Notes: generated by a model not told the origin, from the sequence alone. Numbered from the stretch's first letter, positions 1-10,095 are shown. The stretch is 58,722 nt of DNA from Sporolactobacillus vineae DSM 21990 = SL153 (GCF_000377985.1 NZ_KB899050.1:1-58722); one strand, 5' to 3'. Made by a program: numbers and translations.

Positions 1-68
1 CCGAGCGGGTTTGAACCGCCGATCTCCTGCGTGACAGGCAGGCATGTTAGACCACTACACCACGGACC
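1..68 (-). tRNA. tRNA-Asp (GUC), 3' end cut by the window
   Basis: Read on the minus strand the sequence starts GGTCCG, carries the usual D-arm and an anticodon loop with GTC, and runs into the T-arm before the window ends. The last acceptor bases and CCA lie outside. It sits a few bases from an initiator tRNA, as part of a tRNA cluster downstream of purA, an arrangement also seen in Bacillus. Confidence 0.93.
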
Positions 69-69
69 C

Positions 70-148
<79 letters not shown>

Positions 149-317
149 ATGTTCAATTATCGGCTGTTTCAGCCTGCCGGTGTATTCCCTTTCGCGGCAC
201 AAGTGATATTATAACATCGTTCACGCACAATAGCAAATGTTCCTCAGATGAAGTATGTGTCATTCTCTTTAAATTAACCAAATCCTGATCCATCGTGACG
301 AGTCTGACAACTCTACC

Positions 318-353
318 AAAAAAGAGGAAAGAAACCCCTCGATTTCTCTCCTC
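318..353 (-). terminator. intrinsic terminator of purA
   Basis: An 11-bp inverted repeat (324-334 with 343-353, one A-C mismatch, 8-nt loop) is followed on the minus strand by six T residues (318-323). It lies about 90 bp after the purA stop. The remaining bases between 149 and 443 show no other feature. Confidence 0.75.
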
Positions 354-443
354 TTCAATACTTTGCTTTTTGCTTCGGTTAACCAGACTGTTATTTTTTG
401 CTGCGGGTACTCGCATTTTGCAGGCAATCCGTCCTCTGCCTGA

Positions 444-1730
444 TCAGGCAAATACACTGCGCACTTCAATGGTCTGAGTGCGGTCGGGACCGACAGAGAA
501 CAGCGACAGCGGTACGCCGGTCAGTTGTGAAATGCGCTCGATGTAGTGGCGTGCATTCTGCGGCAGATCCGTCAGAGAGCGGGCACCGGTAATATCTTCC
601 GTCCAGCCGGGCATCTCTTCATAAACCGGCTTGCATTGTGCCAGAATATTCAGGCTTGCCGGAAATTCCTCAATGACTTTTCCTTTGTATTCATAGGCTT
701 TGCAGATTTTCACCGTTTCCAGACCGGTCAGTACATCCACACAGTTGAGCGACAGATCTGTCAGGCCGCTGACACGGCGTGAATGGCGCAGTACCACACT
801 GTCGAACCAGCCGACGCGGCGCGGACGGCCAGTTACCGTTCCGTATTCATGACCCGTCTCACGGATCCGGTCGCCGGTTGGATTGTTCAGTTCTGTCGGG
901 AACGGGCCGTCGCCGACACGGGTTGTATAAGCCTTCGCGCAGCCGACAACATGATTGATTTTTGTCGGGCCGACACCTGCGCCGATGGTGACACCTCCGG
1001 CAACCGGATTAGACGACGTCACAAACGGGTAAGTACCCTGATCGATATCGAGCATACACCCTTGTGCCCCTTCGAAAAGAACCCGCTTTCCGGCATCCAG
1101 TGCATCATTCAGGACGATAGATGTGTCGCAGACGAGGTGGCGGACGCGTTCGCCGTAGGCCAGGTACTCATCATATATGGTATCGATATTAAAGCCTTCA
1201 CACTCGTACATCTTTTCAAGCAGACGATTCTTGGAAGCCAGATTCTTTGTCAGCTTTTCACGGAACGTCTCCGGTTCGAGCAGATCAGCCATCCGGATAC
1301 CGACTCTGGCTGCTTTATCCATGTAAGCCGGTCCGATCCCTTTCTGCGTTGTTCCGATTTTCGACGTGCCCTTGCTTTTCTCTTCAAGAATATCCAGTTT
1401 GATATGATAAGGCATAACCAGATGAGCGCGGCTGCTGATCCGGAGATTTTCCGTATTCACGCTGCTCTCCTTCATGTAATCCAGCTCCTTGCAGAGCGAC
1501 TTCGGATTAATTACCATTCCGTTGCCAAGAACGCAGATCTTATCCTTATACAGGATACCTGAAGGCATCAACCTGAGTTTATAGGTCTTCCCGTTCCAGA
1601 CAATGGTATGCCCGGCGTTGTCCCCGCCCTGGTATCGGGATACAACTTCCGAGTTTTCCGACAGATAGTCAGTAATCTTTCCTTTTCCTTCGTCGCCCCA
1701 CTGGGCACCTACGACAACGACAGAAGACAT
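444..1730 (-). CDS. purA: adenylosuccinate synthetase
   Basis: Joins IMP and aspartate using GTP to form adenylosuccinate, the first committed step to AMP, in the cytoplasm. The 428-residue length is normal. The N-terminal GTP-binding loop [11 protein letters not shown] (residues 8-18) contains the catalytic Asp13, and GGDNAGHT supplies His41. The start ATG has an AGGGGGC ribosome site about 7 nt upstream. It follows dnaB on the same strand with a 147-bp gap and ends at an intrinsic terminator, so it is probably the last gene of the block or its own unit. The position matches purA in Bacillus. Confidence 0.97.
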   Translation of the reverse strand: MSSVVVVGAQWGDEGKGKITDYLSENSEVVSRYQGGDNAGHTIVWNGKTYKLRLMPSGILYKDKICVLGNGMVINPKSLCKELDYMKESSVNTENLRISSRAHLVMPYHIKLDILEEKSKGTSKIGTTQKGIGPAYMDKAARVGIRMADLLEPETFREKLTKNLASKNRLLEKMYECEGFNIDTIYDEYLAYGERVRHLVCDTSIVLNDALDAGKRVLFEGAQGCMLDIDQGTYPFVTSSNPVAGGVTIGAGVGPTKINHVVGCAKAYTTRVGDGPFPTELNNPTGDRIRETGHEYGTVTGRPRRVGWFDSVVLRHSRRVSGLTDLSLNCVDVLTGLETVKICKAYEYKGKVIEEFPASLNILAQCKPVYEEMPGWTEDITGARSLTDLPQNARHYIERISQLTGVPLSLFSVGPDRTQTIEVRSVFA

Positions 1731-1877
1731 TCATCCAGCCCCCTACTTAAATCCTTTGAAATTCTCTCAGTCCTTACTAAGCTTAACAGGTACTCAAATT
1801 AAAAGTCAACGTAAAAACGAACGTTTATAGGGGATTGTCAATAATTTGTTCGGATTTCTATCCAATTCAGTGAAGCA

Positions 1878-3245
1878 TCATGCCTTGCCCGGCACGCCTT
1901 CCTTATGACTGCGATCAATATTCACAAATTTATTATATTCTTTGATAAAGGCCAGTTCGACCGTACCAACCGGACCGTTTCGCTGTTTGGCAATGATGAT
2001 TTCAATAATATTCTGCTTTTCACTTTCTTTGTTGTAATAATCATCACGATAGAGAAAAGCAACGACATCGGCATCCTGCTCGATACTGCCTGATTCACGG
2101 ATATCGCTCATCATCGGCCGTTTATCCTGCCGGGCCTCCACGCCACGGGAGAGCTGCGACAGAGCGATGACCGGCACATCGAGCTCGCGGGCCATCGCTT
2201 TCAGTGTCCGGGAAATTTCCGAAACCTCCTGCTGCCGGTTCTCCTGACGGCCTTGCGTGCCTGTTCCGGCAATGAGCTGAAGATAGTCGATAATCACCAG
2301 ACTCAGACCTTTTTCCTGTTTCAGCCGCCGGCATTTCGAGCGGATCTCGTTGACACGGATCCCAGGCGAGTCATCAATATAAATCCCGGCACGCGAAAGT
2401 GTTCCCATAGCCATGGTCAATTTCTGCCAGTCATCATCCTCAAGTTTTCCGGTCCGAAGCTTCTGGGCATCAATATTCCCTTCAGCACAAAGCATACGCA
2501 TCGCCAGTTGCCGGGCGCCCATTTCGAGACTGAAAATCGCGACATTGGCTTCATTCTTCGTGGCCACATTCTGCGCAATATTCAGTGCGAAGGCCGTTTT
2601 CCCGACAGACGGCCGCGCTGCAACAATGATCAGATCACTGTTCTGAAATCCGGCCGTCATTCTGTCCAGCTCAATAAACCCGGTCGCTGTTCCGGTCACA
2701 TCATCTTTTCTGTTCTGCAGCGCCTCAATGTTGTCATAGGTTTCGATCAGGACATCTTTAATCGGCCTGAATTCGCCTGTCCGTTTCCGCTCAGATACCT
2801 CAAGAATTTTCCTCTCGGCATCGTCAATGACATTCTCAGCATCGTCTTCCCTTGTGTAACTGTCCGATACAATCTGAGTTGCTGTCCGGATCAGTTTACG
2901 GAGCAGTGATTTTTCAGCAACAATGTGGCAGTAATAACTGATGTTCGCGGCAGTCGGTGCGGATCCCGCCAGCTCGGCCAGATAGTCGACCCCGCCGACT
3001 TCTTCCAGATGCCTGGACGACTGGAGTGCGTTGGTGACCGTAACGACATCGACGGGTTCATTCCGGTCAAACAGCTGGACCATCACGGCGAAGATCAGCT
3101 GGTGGCTGGTTCGGTAAAAATCTTCCGGAATTAACTGTTCAGAGGCGGTAATGACCGCAGAAGGTTCCAGGAACACAGCACCCAGCACGGCCTGTTCCGC
3201 TTCTGTATTATAGGGCGGTGTCCGGTCGGCAAATAAGTCGCTCAT
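1878..3245 (-). CDS. dnaB: replicative DNA helicase (DnaB family; DnaC in B. subtilis)
   Basis: Hexameric 5'-3' helicase that unwinds DNA ahead of the replisome. It has 455 residues with an N-terminal all-alpha domain (about 1-110) and a RecA-type C-terminal domain. Walker A is ARPSVGKTA (near residue 210), Walker B is LSLVIIDYLQLI, and QNIIEIIIAKQRNGP matches the DnaB signature. The ATG is preceded by AAGGAGA. It lies downstream of rplI and gdpP in the same direction, the conserved Bacillales order. No intein or insertion is seen. Confidence 0.97.
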   Translation of the reverse strand: MSDLFADRTPPYNTEAEQAVLGAVFLEPSAVITASEQLIPEDFYRTSHQLIFAVMVQLFDRNEPVDVVTVTNALQSSRHLEEVGGVDYLAELAGSAPTAANISYYCHIVAEKSLLRKLIRTATQIVSDSYTREDDAENVIDDAERKILEVSERKRTGEFRPIKDVLIETYDNIEALQNRKDDVTGTATGFIELDRMTAGFQNSDLIIVAARPSVGKTAFALNIAQNVATKNEANVAIFSLEMGARQLAMRMLCAEGNIDAQKLRTGKLEDDDWQKLTMAMGTLSRAGIYIDDSPGIRVNEIRSKCRRLKQEKGLSLVIIDYLQLIAGTGTQGRQENRQQEVSEISRTLKAMARELDVPVIALSQLSRGVEARQDKRPMMSDIRESGSIEQDADVVAFLYRDDYYNKESEKQNIIEIIIAKQRNGPVGTVELAFIKEYNKFVNIDRSHKEGVPGKA

Positions 3246-3324
3246 CTTTCCGTCTCCTTAACATTCTTCCCACAGACGAATCCTGCAAATCATAAAAATC
3301 AAAACAGCTGCCCATCCGTTACAA

Positions 3325-3768
3325 TTATGCCTCAGTTACGTGGACCTTCACTTTAGCCGTGACTTCCGGATGGAGTTTCAAAGGCACATCGGAATAACCG
3401 AGCGTACGAATCGGCTCCGGCAGATCGATCTTGCGCTTATCCACGGAAATATCCAGCTTTTTAAATGCCTGTACGATCTGTTTGCTTGTGATCGAACCGA
3501 ATAATCTGCCGCCTTCCCCGGACTTTGCTTTCAGTTCAATCGTCACATTCTCGATTTTTGCTTTCAGCTGTTCCGCTTTTTCACGTTCTTCTTTTTCATG
3601 TTCCTTTTTTCTCTTCTTTTTCGCCTCAAGCTGGCTCAACGTACTTTTATTCGCCGGAACGGCCAGATTCTGAGGCAGAAGATAATTGCGTGCATAGCCT
3701 TCACTGACCTCTTTGACTTCTCCTGAAACACCTTTTCCTTTCACATCTTTTAAAAAGATCACTTTCAT
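3325..3768 (-). CDS. rplI: 50S ribosomal protein bL9
   Basis: Component of the large ribosomal subunit near the base of the L1 stalk. At 147 residues it has the N-terminal L9 fold beginning [21 protein letters not shown], the long charged connecting helix (about 40-75, rich in K/E) and the C-terminal domain ending in [12 protein letters not shown]. Its ATG overlaps the TAA of gdpP by one base (TAATG), so translation is probably coupled. Confidence 0.97.
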   Translation of the reverse strand: MKVIFLKDVKGKGVSGEVKEVSEGYARNYLLPQNLAVPANKSTLSQLEAKKKRKKEHEKEEREKAEQLKAKIENVTIELKAKSGEGGRLFGSITSKQIVQAFKKLDISVDKRKIDLPEPIRTLGYSDVPLKLHPEVTAKVKVHVTEA

Positions 3769-5744
3769 TATGACAATCCTCCCTCATAATACTTGTCAAT
3801 AGCTTCTTTCACCTTGTCCACCGCCTGAGCGACCGTCACCCCGCGCAGCTGTGTCGCCGCGTTATTCAGATGTCCGCCGCCGCCCATGCTTTCCATGACG
3901 ATCTGGACGTTGATATCCCCGAGCGACCGCGCACTGATGCCGACCAGACCGTCCTCCCGCAGTCCGATGACAAAAGAAGTCCGGATGCCTTCCAGCATCA
4001 GGAGCGTATCCGCGGTCTGTGCCAGAAGCACCTGGTTGTACACATTCTTCTCGTCACCACTGACGATGGCGATATTTCCATCATACACCTGAGTCCGTCG
4101 TATCAGATCCGCCCGCTGATTAAACTGGTTCAGATCATCACACAAGAATTTTTGGACCAGAATCGTATCAGCCCCATGAGCACGCAAGTAAGACGCTGCA
4201 TCAAAAGTCCGGAAACCCGTTCGAAGCGTAAAGTTCTTTGTATCGACGGCGATACCTCCAAGCATCGCGGTGGCCTCAATGACATCCAGCGGACGCTCAT
4301 TCGCCTGGTATTCAAGGAGTTCGGTAACCAGTTCGGCTGTCGAAGACGCATAAGGCTCCATGTAGACCAGAACCGGATCTTTGATAAACTCTTCCGCCCT
4401 GCGGTGATGATCAATGACCACGATCCGATGCACCTGATCGAGAATCGCCGGATCCGCAACCATCGACGGTCGATGCGTGTCCACGACGACGACAAGCGTC
4501 CGTTTGGTCACAATTTCCCCGGCCTCATCGGCGGAAATAAAGTTTGCCCATAAATCTTTGCTTTTCCGGATTTCACTCATCAGCCGGTCCACACCGGTGA
4601 CGTCATGGGTACGATCAATAATAATCTTGGCACTGCGTCCATTGGCATGGGCAATTTTAAGAATGCCGATGCATGAACCGATGGCATCCAGATCGGGTGC
4701 CTTGTGGCCCATGATCAGAATCTGATCGCTTTCCAGCATCAGTTCGGAAATGGCGTGGGAAATAACCCGCGCCCGAACCCGTGTCCTTTTTTCGATCGGA
4801 TTGGATTTGCCGCCGAAAAATTTAACCGCACCATCCGGACGTTTGATGACCGCCTGATCACCGCCGCGTCCGAGCCCCAGATCCAGCGCCGACTGCGCAT
4901 AGCTGCCCAGTTCGTTGAGCATTTCTGTGCCGGCGCCGACCCCAATACTCAGCGTCAGCGGGATATGACTGTAGGGCACGACAATTTCCCGCACCTTATC
5001 CAGTATGGAAAACCGCTCCTTCTCCAGTGCATCGAGCAATTTCTCGTTAAGCACGGCCAGGAACCGGTCCGAAGCGGTTCGTCGTAGATACATGCCATGG
5101 CGTGACGCCCACGCTTTGATTACAGCGGTTGTTTCATTATTTAATGTACTCCGGACCTGATCCTCAAGTCCCTGAGCCACCTCATCATAGTTATCCAGAA
5201 AAATCAGGGCAAGTACGGGCTGTTCATTATAGAAACTCTTTTTAATCTTCAGCACATCGGTAATGTCCGTAAAATAAAACAGCCGGCTTTCCTGTTTCTG
5301 CCGGACGCGGTACTGACGGTTGTTAATCGTCATGATCATCGAGTCATTATCCGACTGAATCAATTTCTCAAAATCCTCTGAAATCTCTTTCAGAGGATGA
5401 CCGATCTGCGTTTCCGCTTCACCGGCGATCCGGTTGAAGGCCGCATTGCACCACTCGACCCGGCCGGCTTCGTTATAGAGCATGATGCCGATCGGCATTT
5501 GCAGCAGCGCCTCATCGCCTACTTTTTTCAGGCGGTAGGAGAGACCGGCTACATATTCCGTCAGCTCCTTATCAAACTGTGTCTCATTAAATATAAACCA
5601 CGTCACGGAAAGAGCCAGCAAAACGAGACCGGCCAGTGCAAGCAGCCAGTTCAGGAATGCAGTAAAAACAAGAAACAGGAGGTACAGCAGACCCAGTCCG
5701 ATCATTAAATCACTGCGCCAGCGATGTTTAAATTGATTCGCCAT
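3768..5744 (-). CDS. gdpP: cyclic-di-AMP phosphodiesterase GdpP (YybT)
   Basis: Membrane-bound phosphodiesterase that hydrolyses c-di-AMP and so affects potassium, cell-wall and sporulation physiology. The 658 residues follow the family layout: two N-terminal membrane segments (about 12-55), a PAS domain (about 80-140), a degenerate GGDEF domain (about 170-300) and a DHH/DHHA1 domain (from about 340). The DHH metal motifs [13 protein letters not shown] (about 346) and VVIDHHRR (about 443) are intact, as is the GGGHLNNAA motif near the end. The start is preceded by CAGGAGC. It lies between yybS and rplI as in Bacillus. Confidence 0.96.
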   Translation of the reverse strand: MANQFKHRWRSDLMIGLGLLYLLFLVFTAFLNWLLALAGLVLLALSVTWFIFNETQFDKELTEYVAGLSYRLKKVGDEALLQMPIGIMLYNEAGRVEWCNAAFNRIAGEAETQIGHPLKEISEDFEKLIQSDNDSMIMTINNRQYRVRQKQESRLFYFTDITDVLKIKKSFYNEQPVLALIFLDNYDEVAQGLEDQVRSTLNNETTAVIKAWASRHGMYLRRTASDRFLAVLNEKLLDALEKERFSILDKVREIVVPYSHIPLTLSIGVGAGTEMLNELGSYAQSALDLGLGRGGDQAVIKRPDGAVKFFGGKSNPIEKRTRVRARVISHAISELMLESDQILIMGHKAPDLDAIGSCIGILKIAHANGRSAKIIIDRTHDVTGVDRLMSEIRKSKDLWANFISADEAGEIVTKRTLVVVVDTHRPSMVADPAILDQVHRIVVIDHHRRAEEFIKDPVLVYMEPYASSTAELVTELLEYQANERPLDVIEATAMLGGIAVDTKNFTLRTGFRTFDAASYLRAHGADTILVQKFLCDDLNQFNQRADLIRRTQVYDGNIAIVSGDEKNVYNQVLLAQTADTLLMLEGIRTSFVIGLREDGLVGISARSLGDINVQIVMESMGGGGHLNNAATQLRGVTVAQAVDKVKEAIDKYYEGGLS

Positions 5745-5802
5745 TTTTTCAGCTCCTGCAAGCAGCGTCAGTCAGAAGCGGAGAATACCTCCGCAACTGG
5801 AA

Positions 5803-6750
5803 TTATTTCCTTTTCAGCATCCGTCTGCGTAAATCAAAACCAAGATCAATTATACCTAATATTGTGACCGCCTGCAGCAGCAAAAAGCTGAGTGCGACCG
5901 TCAGAACAGCAATCAGTACCGGGATAATCAGTGGAAGACGCCAATGGTGAAAGACAAAGAAGATAAAGCTCATTCCCTGTACGGCCAGCAGCATCTCCAT
6001 GATAAAGGTGATATTGATGGTGACGACCATCAGCGGACTGCCATCCGTCAGAAGGCCTGTCTGGCCCAGCAGAAGAGCAATAAGAAAGAACCAGATCACA
6101 CTCTTCGGCACTTTCCAGTTGCGGAAGGGAACCCATTTTGGTGCATCGACACCTAGTTTTCGCAATATCGGGAGTCCGATCCATTCGACGATAAGTGCGT
6201 AGATCAATCCGACGACGACAAGAATCGACGGTGCCAGGTTGCCGATATAGTCCAGATACGTCTGATACTGGGAAAGCATGCCGCCTCCCTGCGTCTGGTT
6301 CAGCAGCGGACCCGACTGACGGAGCATTAATCCCAGTGTCTCGCCAACCTGTGTCTTGAGTTCGGCGACCGGATTGTAGTGAAAAAGAAGTACAGACCCG
6401 GCAAGTGCCAGAATCAACTGAGCGATATTAGACAAGGTTGTGGCCAGAAGAATAACAAATGCCGACTTTTTCATTAGCAGCATCCAGCCGCCTGCATAGC
6501 CGGTAATCAGGAACGCAACCGGTGTCAGTACCGACAGGCTCGGCCTTAATACCAGCAGAAAGGCCGCACTGACAATCAGTGCCGCCGTCCCGTATCGCCA
6601 GCCGTGCTTCGCGACAAGATACATCAGCGGGATCGGGATGAACCAGATCGTCAGGAGAGAAAGCAGAGGTATGTACAAATAAATGGCGGCCAGCGCCAGC
6701 AGCACAACGAATGATCCGATTATGCCGGTCATCATTTTTCTGTTCTTCAT
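5803..6750 (-). CDS. yybS: YybS family membrane protein (DUF2232)
   Basis: A hydrophobic protein of 315 residues with roughly eight membrane segments and a basic C-terminus. The molecular function of the family is unknown. It resembles YybS, which precedes gdpP-rplI-dnaB in Bacillus, and the order here is the same. I chose the ATG at 6750 because AAGGAGTG lies five bases upstream; an in-frame start 30 bp earlier lacks such a site. It is the first gene of the minus-strand block yybS-gdpP-rplI-dnaB. Confidence 0.86.
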   Translation of the reverse strand: MKNRKMMTGIIGSFVVLLALAAIYLYIPLLSLLTIWFIPIPLMYLVAKHGWRYGTAALIVSAAFLLVLRPSLSVLTPVAFLITGYAGGWMLLMKKSAFVILLATTLSNIAQLILALAGSVLLFHYNPVAELKTQVGETLGLMLRQSGPLLNQTQGGGMLSQYQTYLDYIGNLAPSILVVVGLIYALIVEWIGLPILRKLGVDAPKWVPFRNWKVPKSVIWFFLIALLLGQTGLLTDGSPLMVVTINITFIMEMLLAVQGMSFIFFVFHHWRLPLIIPVLIAVLTVALSFLLLQAVTILGIIDLGFDLRRRMLKRK

Positions 6751-6805
6751 TACGACACTCCTTAAAAAGTATGGAATCAAGCCGCAAGGGCAGCCAGTTC
6801 AATTT

Positions 6806-6821
6806 TGTTTCACATGAAACC
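6806..6821. promoter_or_regulatory. degenerate parS-like site
   Basis: TGTTTCACATGAAACC matches the 16-bp parS palindrome TGTTTCACGTGAAACA at 14 positions. The central CG, which is invariant in known functional sites, is changed, so binding by Spo0J is doubtful. It lies in the 5' region of yybS. Confidence 0.3.
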
Positions 6822-6831
6822 CATAATTTCA

Positions 6832-6859
6832 ATTATAATATAATTTTTCCATACAGGAA
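6832..6859 (-). promoter_or_regulatory. putative promoter of the yybS operon
   Basis: On the minus strand a TATAAT (-10, 6832-6837) is preceded after 16 nt by TTCCTG (-35, 6854-6859). It is about 80 bp upstream of the yybS start and is the only good -10 there. Confidence 0.45.
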
Positions 6860-6887
6860 CAGCATGCCCTTCTCACATGCATATTCC

Positions 6888-6916
6888 TTGTAAAGCAGGT
6901 ACAATAGACCTATAAT
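6888..6916 (+). promoter_or_regulatory. putative sigma-A promoter of the cation-efflux operon
   Basis: TTGTAA (6888-6893), 17-nt spacer, TATAAT (6911-6916). Initiation near 6923 would leave an untranslated leader of about 250 nt before the transporter gene. Confidence 0.55.
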
Positions 6917-7095
6917 TAGGCAGAGTTGATTTATGCGTTTAATTTGTAACCGTTTTTAATTTCAGCAAGTTCATTTTCGAAAAACAAAGAAAACAACAAA
7001 CCTTTTTGACCAGGCATGGTATCGCTGAGTTTTCTTTAAGAGTTGGTGCCATTATGTCACATGTTTTTAAAATAAACCATGATGCTTACTATTTG

Positions 7096-7123
7096 AGACA
7101 ATCCAATTACGGGTTGTCTTTTC
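7096..7123 (+). terminator. terminator-like hairpin in the leader of the cation-efflux gene
   Basis: A 9-bp stem AGACAATCC/GGGTTGTCT (7096-7104 with 7111-7119, one T-G pair) with a 6-nt loop is followed by a short T run. It lies 50 bp before the start codon and inside the leader, so it could act as an attenuator. No known riboswitch class was recognised in the rest of 6925-7150. Confidence 0.4.
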
Positions 7124-7171
7124 TAATGATGAACTTGCCTGAGGCTAACATTTTGAGGAGTGTGAACCAAT

Positions 7172-8104
7172 ATGGCTTATGAAAGTCCGAAAGCCTTATT
7201 CGTCGCCTGGGTCAGCCTGATCAGCAACTTTTTACTGACCCTGATCAAAATCGCCTGCGGCATGCTTTTTCACAGCACGGCGCTCATTGCCGACGGCGTG
7301 CACAACGGTGGGGATGTGATCGCATCGATCGCGGCCATTGGCTCAATGAAACTGTCCAACCATCCGGCCGACATGGATCATCCGTACGGCCACGGGAAAG
7401 CAGAGGATGTTTCCACTGCATTTATCGGCGTCCTGCTGATTGCAGCGGCCGCGTTTCTGATTTACACAGCGGTAAAGTCCCTGTTCGGCCCTGTGTCGGA
7501 AGTAAGCATCTGGGCCCTCTCCGCTGCTCTTGTTTCCACGGGCTGGAAATGGATTTTATATCTTTACACGCATCATGCCGCAGTGAGCTATCACAGCAAG
7601 AGTCTGGCAGCAACGGCATCCGATCACCTGGCCGACATTTTTGCTTCGTTCGCTGCTGCCGTCGGCCTGAGCATCGGCTGGGCCGGAAGATTGCTGAATA
7701 TTCCTTATGCACACCTGAGCGATCCGGTTGCCGGCATCGTCGTCTCCCTGCTTGTCCTGAGAATTGCCATTAAGATGATGATCCAGTCAACAAATGTGCT
7801 GATGGAAAGCAGTGTTGACGAAACGCGACAGGAAGAATACAAACAAGTTTTTCTATCCTTCCCGCAAGTCAAATCCATTGATATCCTCCGGGCACGTGAA
7901 CATGGCAATTCAATTCTGATCGATGCGCAGATACGTCTGCCGGCCTCGCTGAGTATTCAGGAGGGTGACGACATTACCGAAGCCATACGCGGGCGGATGA
8001 TGAAACAGTTTCCGGATGTGGAGGAAGTGCTGATTCACATTAATCCGTGGTATGCAGGCCGGAAGATCGTCGAACCGGACTCGGTACCCAATCTGAAAAA
8101 GTAA
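7172..8104 (+). CDS. cation diffusion facilitator family transporter
   Basis: Predicted metal cation/proton antiporter exporting divalent metals such as zinc, cobalt or manganese; the substrate cannot be read from the sequence. The 310 residues show six membrane segments (about 10-200) and a cytoplasmic ferredoxin-like domain. The metal-site residues appear as ADGVHNGGD in TM2 (usual form ADxxHxxxD) and ATASDHLADIFAS in TM5 (HxxxD type). DHPYGHGKAED, a conserved loop of the family, is present. The ATG is preceded by GAGGAGTG. It heads a plus-strand group in a minus-strand arm and has a long leader. Confidence 0.92.
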   Translation: MAYESPKALFVAWVSLISNFLLTLIKIACGMLFHSTALIADGVHNGGDVIASIAAIGSMKLSNHPADMDHPYGHGKAEDVSTAFIGVLLIAAAAFLIYTAVKSLFGPVSEVSIWALSAALVSTGWKWILYLYTHHAAVSYHSKSLAATASDHLADIFASFAAAVGLSIGWAGRLLNIPYAHLSDPVAGIVVSLLVLRIAIKMMIQSTNVLMESSVDETRQEEYKQVFLSFPQVKSIDILRAREHGNSILIDAQIRLPASLSIQEGDDITEAIRGRMMKQFPDVEEVLIHINPWYAGRKIVEPDSVPNLKK

Positions 8105-8194
8105 CTGAAAATCCGTTTGCATCCGATATATTAATGGACCTGTCTTTGTCCGCCGCTGCATGTATCCTAAATCTGAGCGATCGGGGTGACTCTT

Positions 8195-8674
8195 ATGCCA
8201 ACTAAGGAAGAAGATTCAGAATTACTGATCCTGTACGCCGGTTCACTTGCAATCGGCGTCCCGATCCGCGAAATCAGTGAAATTATCGAGCCGGTAGAAG
8301 CGTCTCCGGTACCGCTGACCTGCCCGGGTTTCCTCGGATTGATTTCTGTCAGGAGAACGATCTTTCCACTGCTTCTTCTGTCGGCTCTTTTACATCCGGA
8401 AGCCGATGCTGCATTCAGCCGGAAGGACGCAAAAGCTGTGCTCTGTTCATCGGCTTCGGGCCATTTCGCTCTTGAAGCCGATGCTGTCGGCGATACCCGT
8501 TCTATTCATTGTGATCAGGTTTCTGAGTATGGAGAAACATCCCCGTACTTCACAGAAAAAGTGATTATTGACGGTCGGGAAATACCGTTGCTCAATCTTG
8601 AAAATCTTGCTGAAGAGATCAGCCGGAAAAATGATCAGATTCGGCAGCATGCCGGACTGAACGGAAATGATTAA
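8195..8674 (+). CDS. CheW-like domain protein (orphan)
   Basis: A single CheW-type SH3-like domain of 159 residues and nothing else. Features seen are the opening strand ILYAGSLAIGVPIREISEII, the LGLISVRRTIFPLL segment and the FALEADAVGDTRSI segment, all in family order. CheW couples chemoreceptors to the CheA kinase, but no receptor, CheA or flagellar gene lies nearby, so its partner is unknown. I chose ATG at 8195; the GTG nine bases upstream lies inside the GGGGTG ribosome site. Confidence 0.75.
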   Translation: MPTKEEDSELLILYAGSLAIGVPIREISEIIEPVEASPVPLTCPGFLGLISVRRTIFPLLLLSALLHPEADAAFSRKDAKAVLCSSASGHFALEADAVGDTRSIHCDQVSEYGETSPYFTEKVIIDGREIPLLNLENLAEEISRKNDQIRQHAGLNGND

Positions 8675-8755
8675 TCTTTTCCCCCTTTCCCTCTGGCTCT
8701 TTTAAAAACCTGCTGCATCACCGACATTGAGTTCATGAACAAGGAGGTAAGAAGG

Positions 8756-9400
8756 GTGGGCATTCACAAGTATTTTCAGAGTTTATCCGATCTTGAAGGT
8801 ATCTACCGCTGCCCCGGTGTCTTTAAGTACCAGGAGCATTCCGTCGCGAGCCATTCTTTTAAAGTCGCAACCATTGCTCAGTTTCTGGCAACCATTGAAG
8901 AACGCGACGGCCAATCCGTCAACTGGAAAAAGGTTTATGAACGGGCGATCAATCACGATTATTCCGAACTTTTTACCGGCGATATCAAAACGCCTGTAAA
9001 ATATGCACTCCCCAAACTTCGGGAACTGTTATCTCAGGTTGAAGGCTCGATGACTAAAGAGTTTCTGGACAATCAGTTTCCTCCGGAATTCCGTCAGTGC
9101 TACGAAGAACGGTTAAAAGAAGGCAAGGATGATTCGATTGAGGGGAAAATTCTTGCTGTTGCGGATAAAATTGATTTGCTCTACGAAGCATACGGCGAGA
9201 TTGAGAAAGGAAACCCTGAACCGTTGTTCCTCCAGATTTATAAGGAAGCACTTGAATCGATTATCAAGTTTCGGGAGCTGGCTTCGGTTCACTATTTCCT
9301 TACGGTTATTCTCAGAGAGATGATTGAGGAGGAGTCCTTGTCACAGACAAGTATTGAAACAATTACACTGCGTCTGCTGCATGACCTGACAAAAAACTGA
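8756..9400 (+). CDS. HD-domain 5'-deoxynucleotidase, YfbR-like
   Basis: Probable phosphohydrolase acting on deoxynucleoside 5'-monophosphates, judged by likeness to E. coli YfbR. The HD metal motif is in NHDYSELFTGDIKTPVKYA, close to the YfbR sequence around its HD, and an upstream His is in EHSVASHS. The 215-residue start is a GTG at 8756, eight bases after a perfect AAGGAGGT (8741-8748); the ATG at 8735 precedes that site and would be untranslated. It lies in the same direction as the CheW-like gene. Confidence 0.8.
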   Translation: MGIHKYFQSLSDLEGIYRCPGVFKYQEHSVASHSFKVATIAQFLATIEERDGQSVNWKKVYERAINHDYSELFTGDIKTPVKYALPKLRELLSQVEGSMTKEFLDNQFPPEFRQCYEERLKEGKDDSIEGKILAVADKIDLLYEAYGEIEKGNPEPLFLQIYKEALESIIKFRELASVHYFLTVILREMIEEESLSQTSIETITLRLLHDLTKN

Positions 9401-9492
9401 TGCGCTGCTGAAATACTTGCGGCGTCAGCCGGCCGCACTTATCATAGAAGTGTGATGAATTCAGAAATCTACGATTGAAAGGATATTTTCCG

Positions 9493-10065
9493 ATGAATCA
9501 ATCCGATAAACTACCGGGCAGTCAGGATCCGGTGCCCAAGAGCAATAAAAATTATGCTGTGTTGATTATTACTGCAGCCATCCTGGCGAATATCGTTATT
9601 CTGCTGCTTTTTTTTGCTCCATTTATTGGTTATAACGGAAGGATCAGCCGGAATGTCTACATTCTCCCGAAGTTAAATGCCATATTCAACAGTTTTACAT
9701 TTATTTTTCTTGTCTGTGCTCTGATCGCCATTAAAGAGAAAAAGATCAATCTGCATCGCGGATTTATACTCGCGGCGTTCACCTCAACAGCACTGTTCTT
9801 ATTGTCCTATCTTACCTTTCATTATCTGGCACCGGCGCCTCACTACGGCGGGACAGGGATCATCCGTCCGATTTACTTCTTCGTTCTGATCACGCACAGC
9901 ACGCTGGCAGCCAGTGTTGTTTTCCTTGCTCCGTTCGCTCTGGTCTGGGGCTGGACGATGCAGATCAGAAAACATAAACGGATTGTTCGCTGGACAATGC
10001 CGATCTGGCTGTATGTCAGCATTACCGGAGTGATCGTCTATCTGATGATGGCGCCTTATTATTGA
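9493..10065 (+). CDS. DUF420 membrane protein (YozB-like)
   Basis: A membrane protein of 190 residues with five predicted membrane segments. The closest family I recognise is DUF420 (B. subtilis YozB), based on a histidine-bearing pattern: RGFILAAFTSTALF, FHYLAPAPHYGG, LITHSTLAA and RKHKRIVRWTMPIWLYVSITG. The family is often near cytochrome oxidase genes, but none lies here and its function is not established. The ATG at 9493 follows GAAAGGA; a TTG six codons earlier overlaps that site. An intrinsic terminator follows. Confidence 0.8.
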   Translation: MNQSDKLPGSQDPVPKSNKNYAVLIITAAILANIVILLLFFAPFIGYNGRISRNVYILPKLNAIFNSFTFIFLVCALIAIKEKKINLHRGFILAAFTSTALFLLSYLTFHYLAPAPHYGGTGIIRPIYFFVLITHSTLAASVVFLAPFALVWGWTMQIRKHKRIVRWTMPIWLYVSITGVIVYLMMAPYY

Positions 10066-10095
10066 ATGGCTCTGGTGCGACTGGATGAACATGGC

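Noticed and set aside
783-1562. A 259-codon plus-strand frame inside purA
   Set aside because: Antisense shadow of purA codons, Cys/Arg-rich product without a family.
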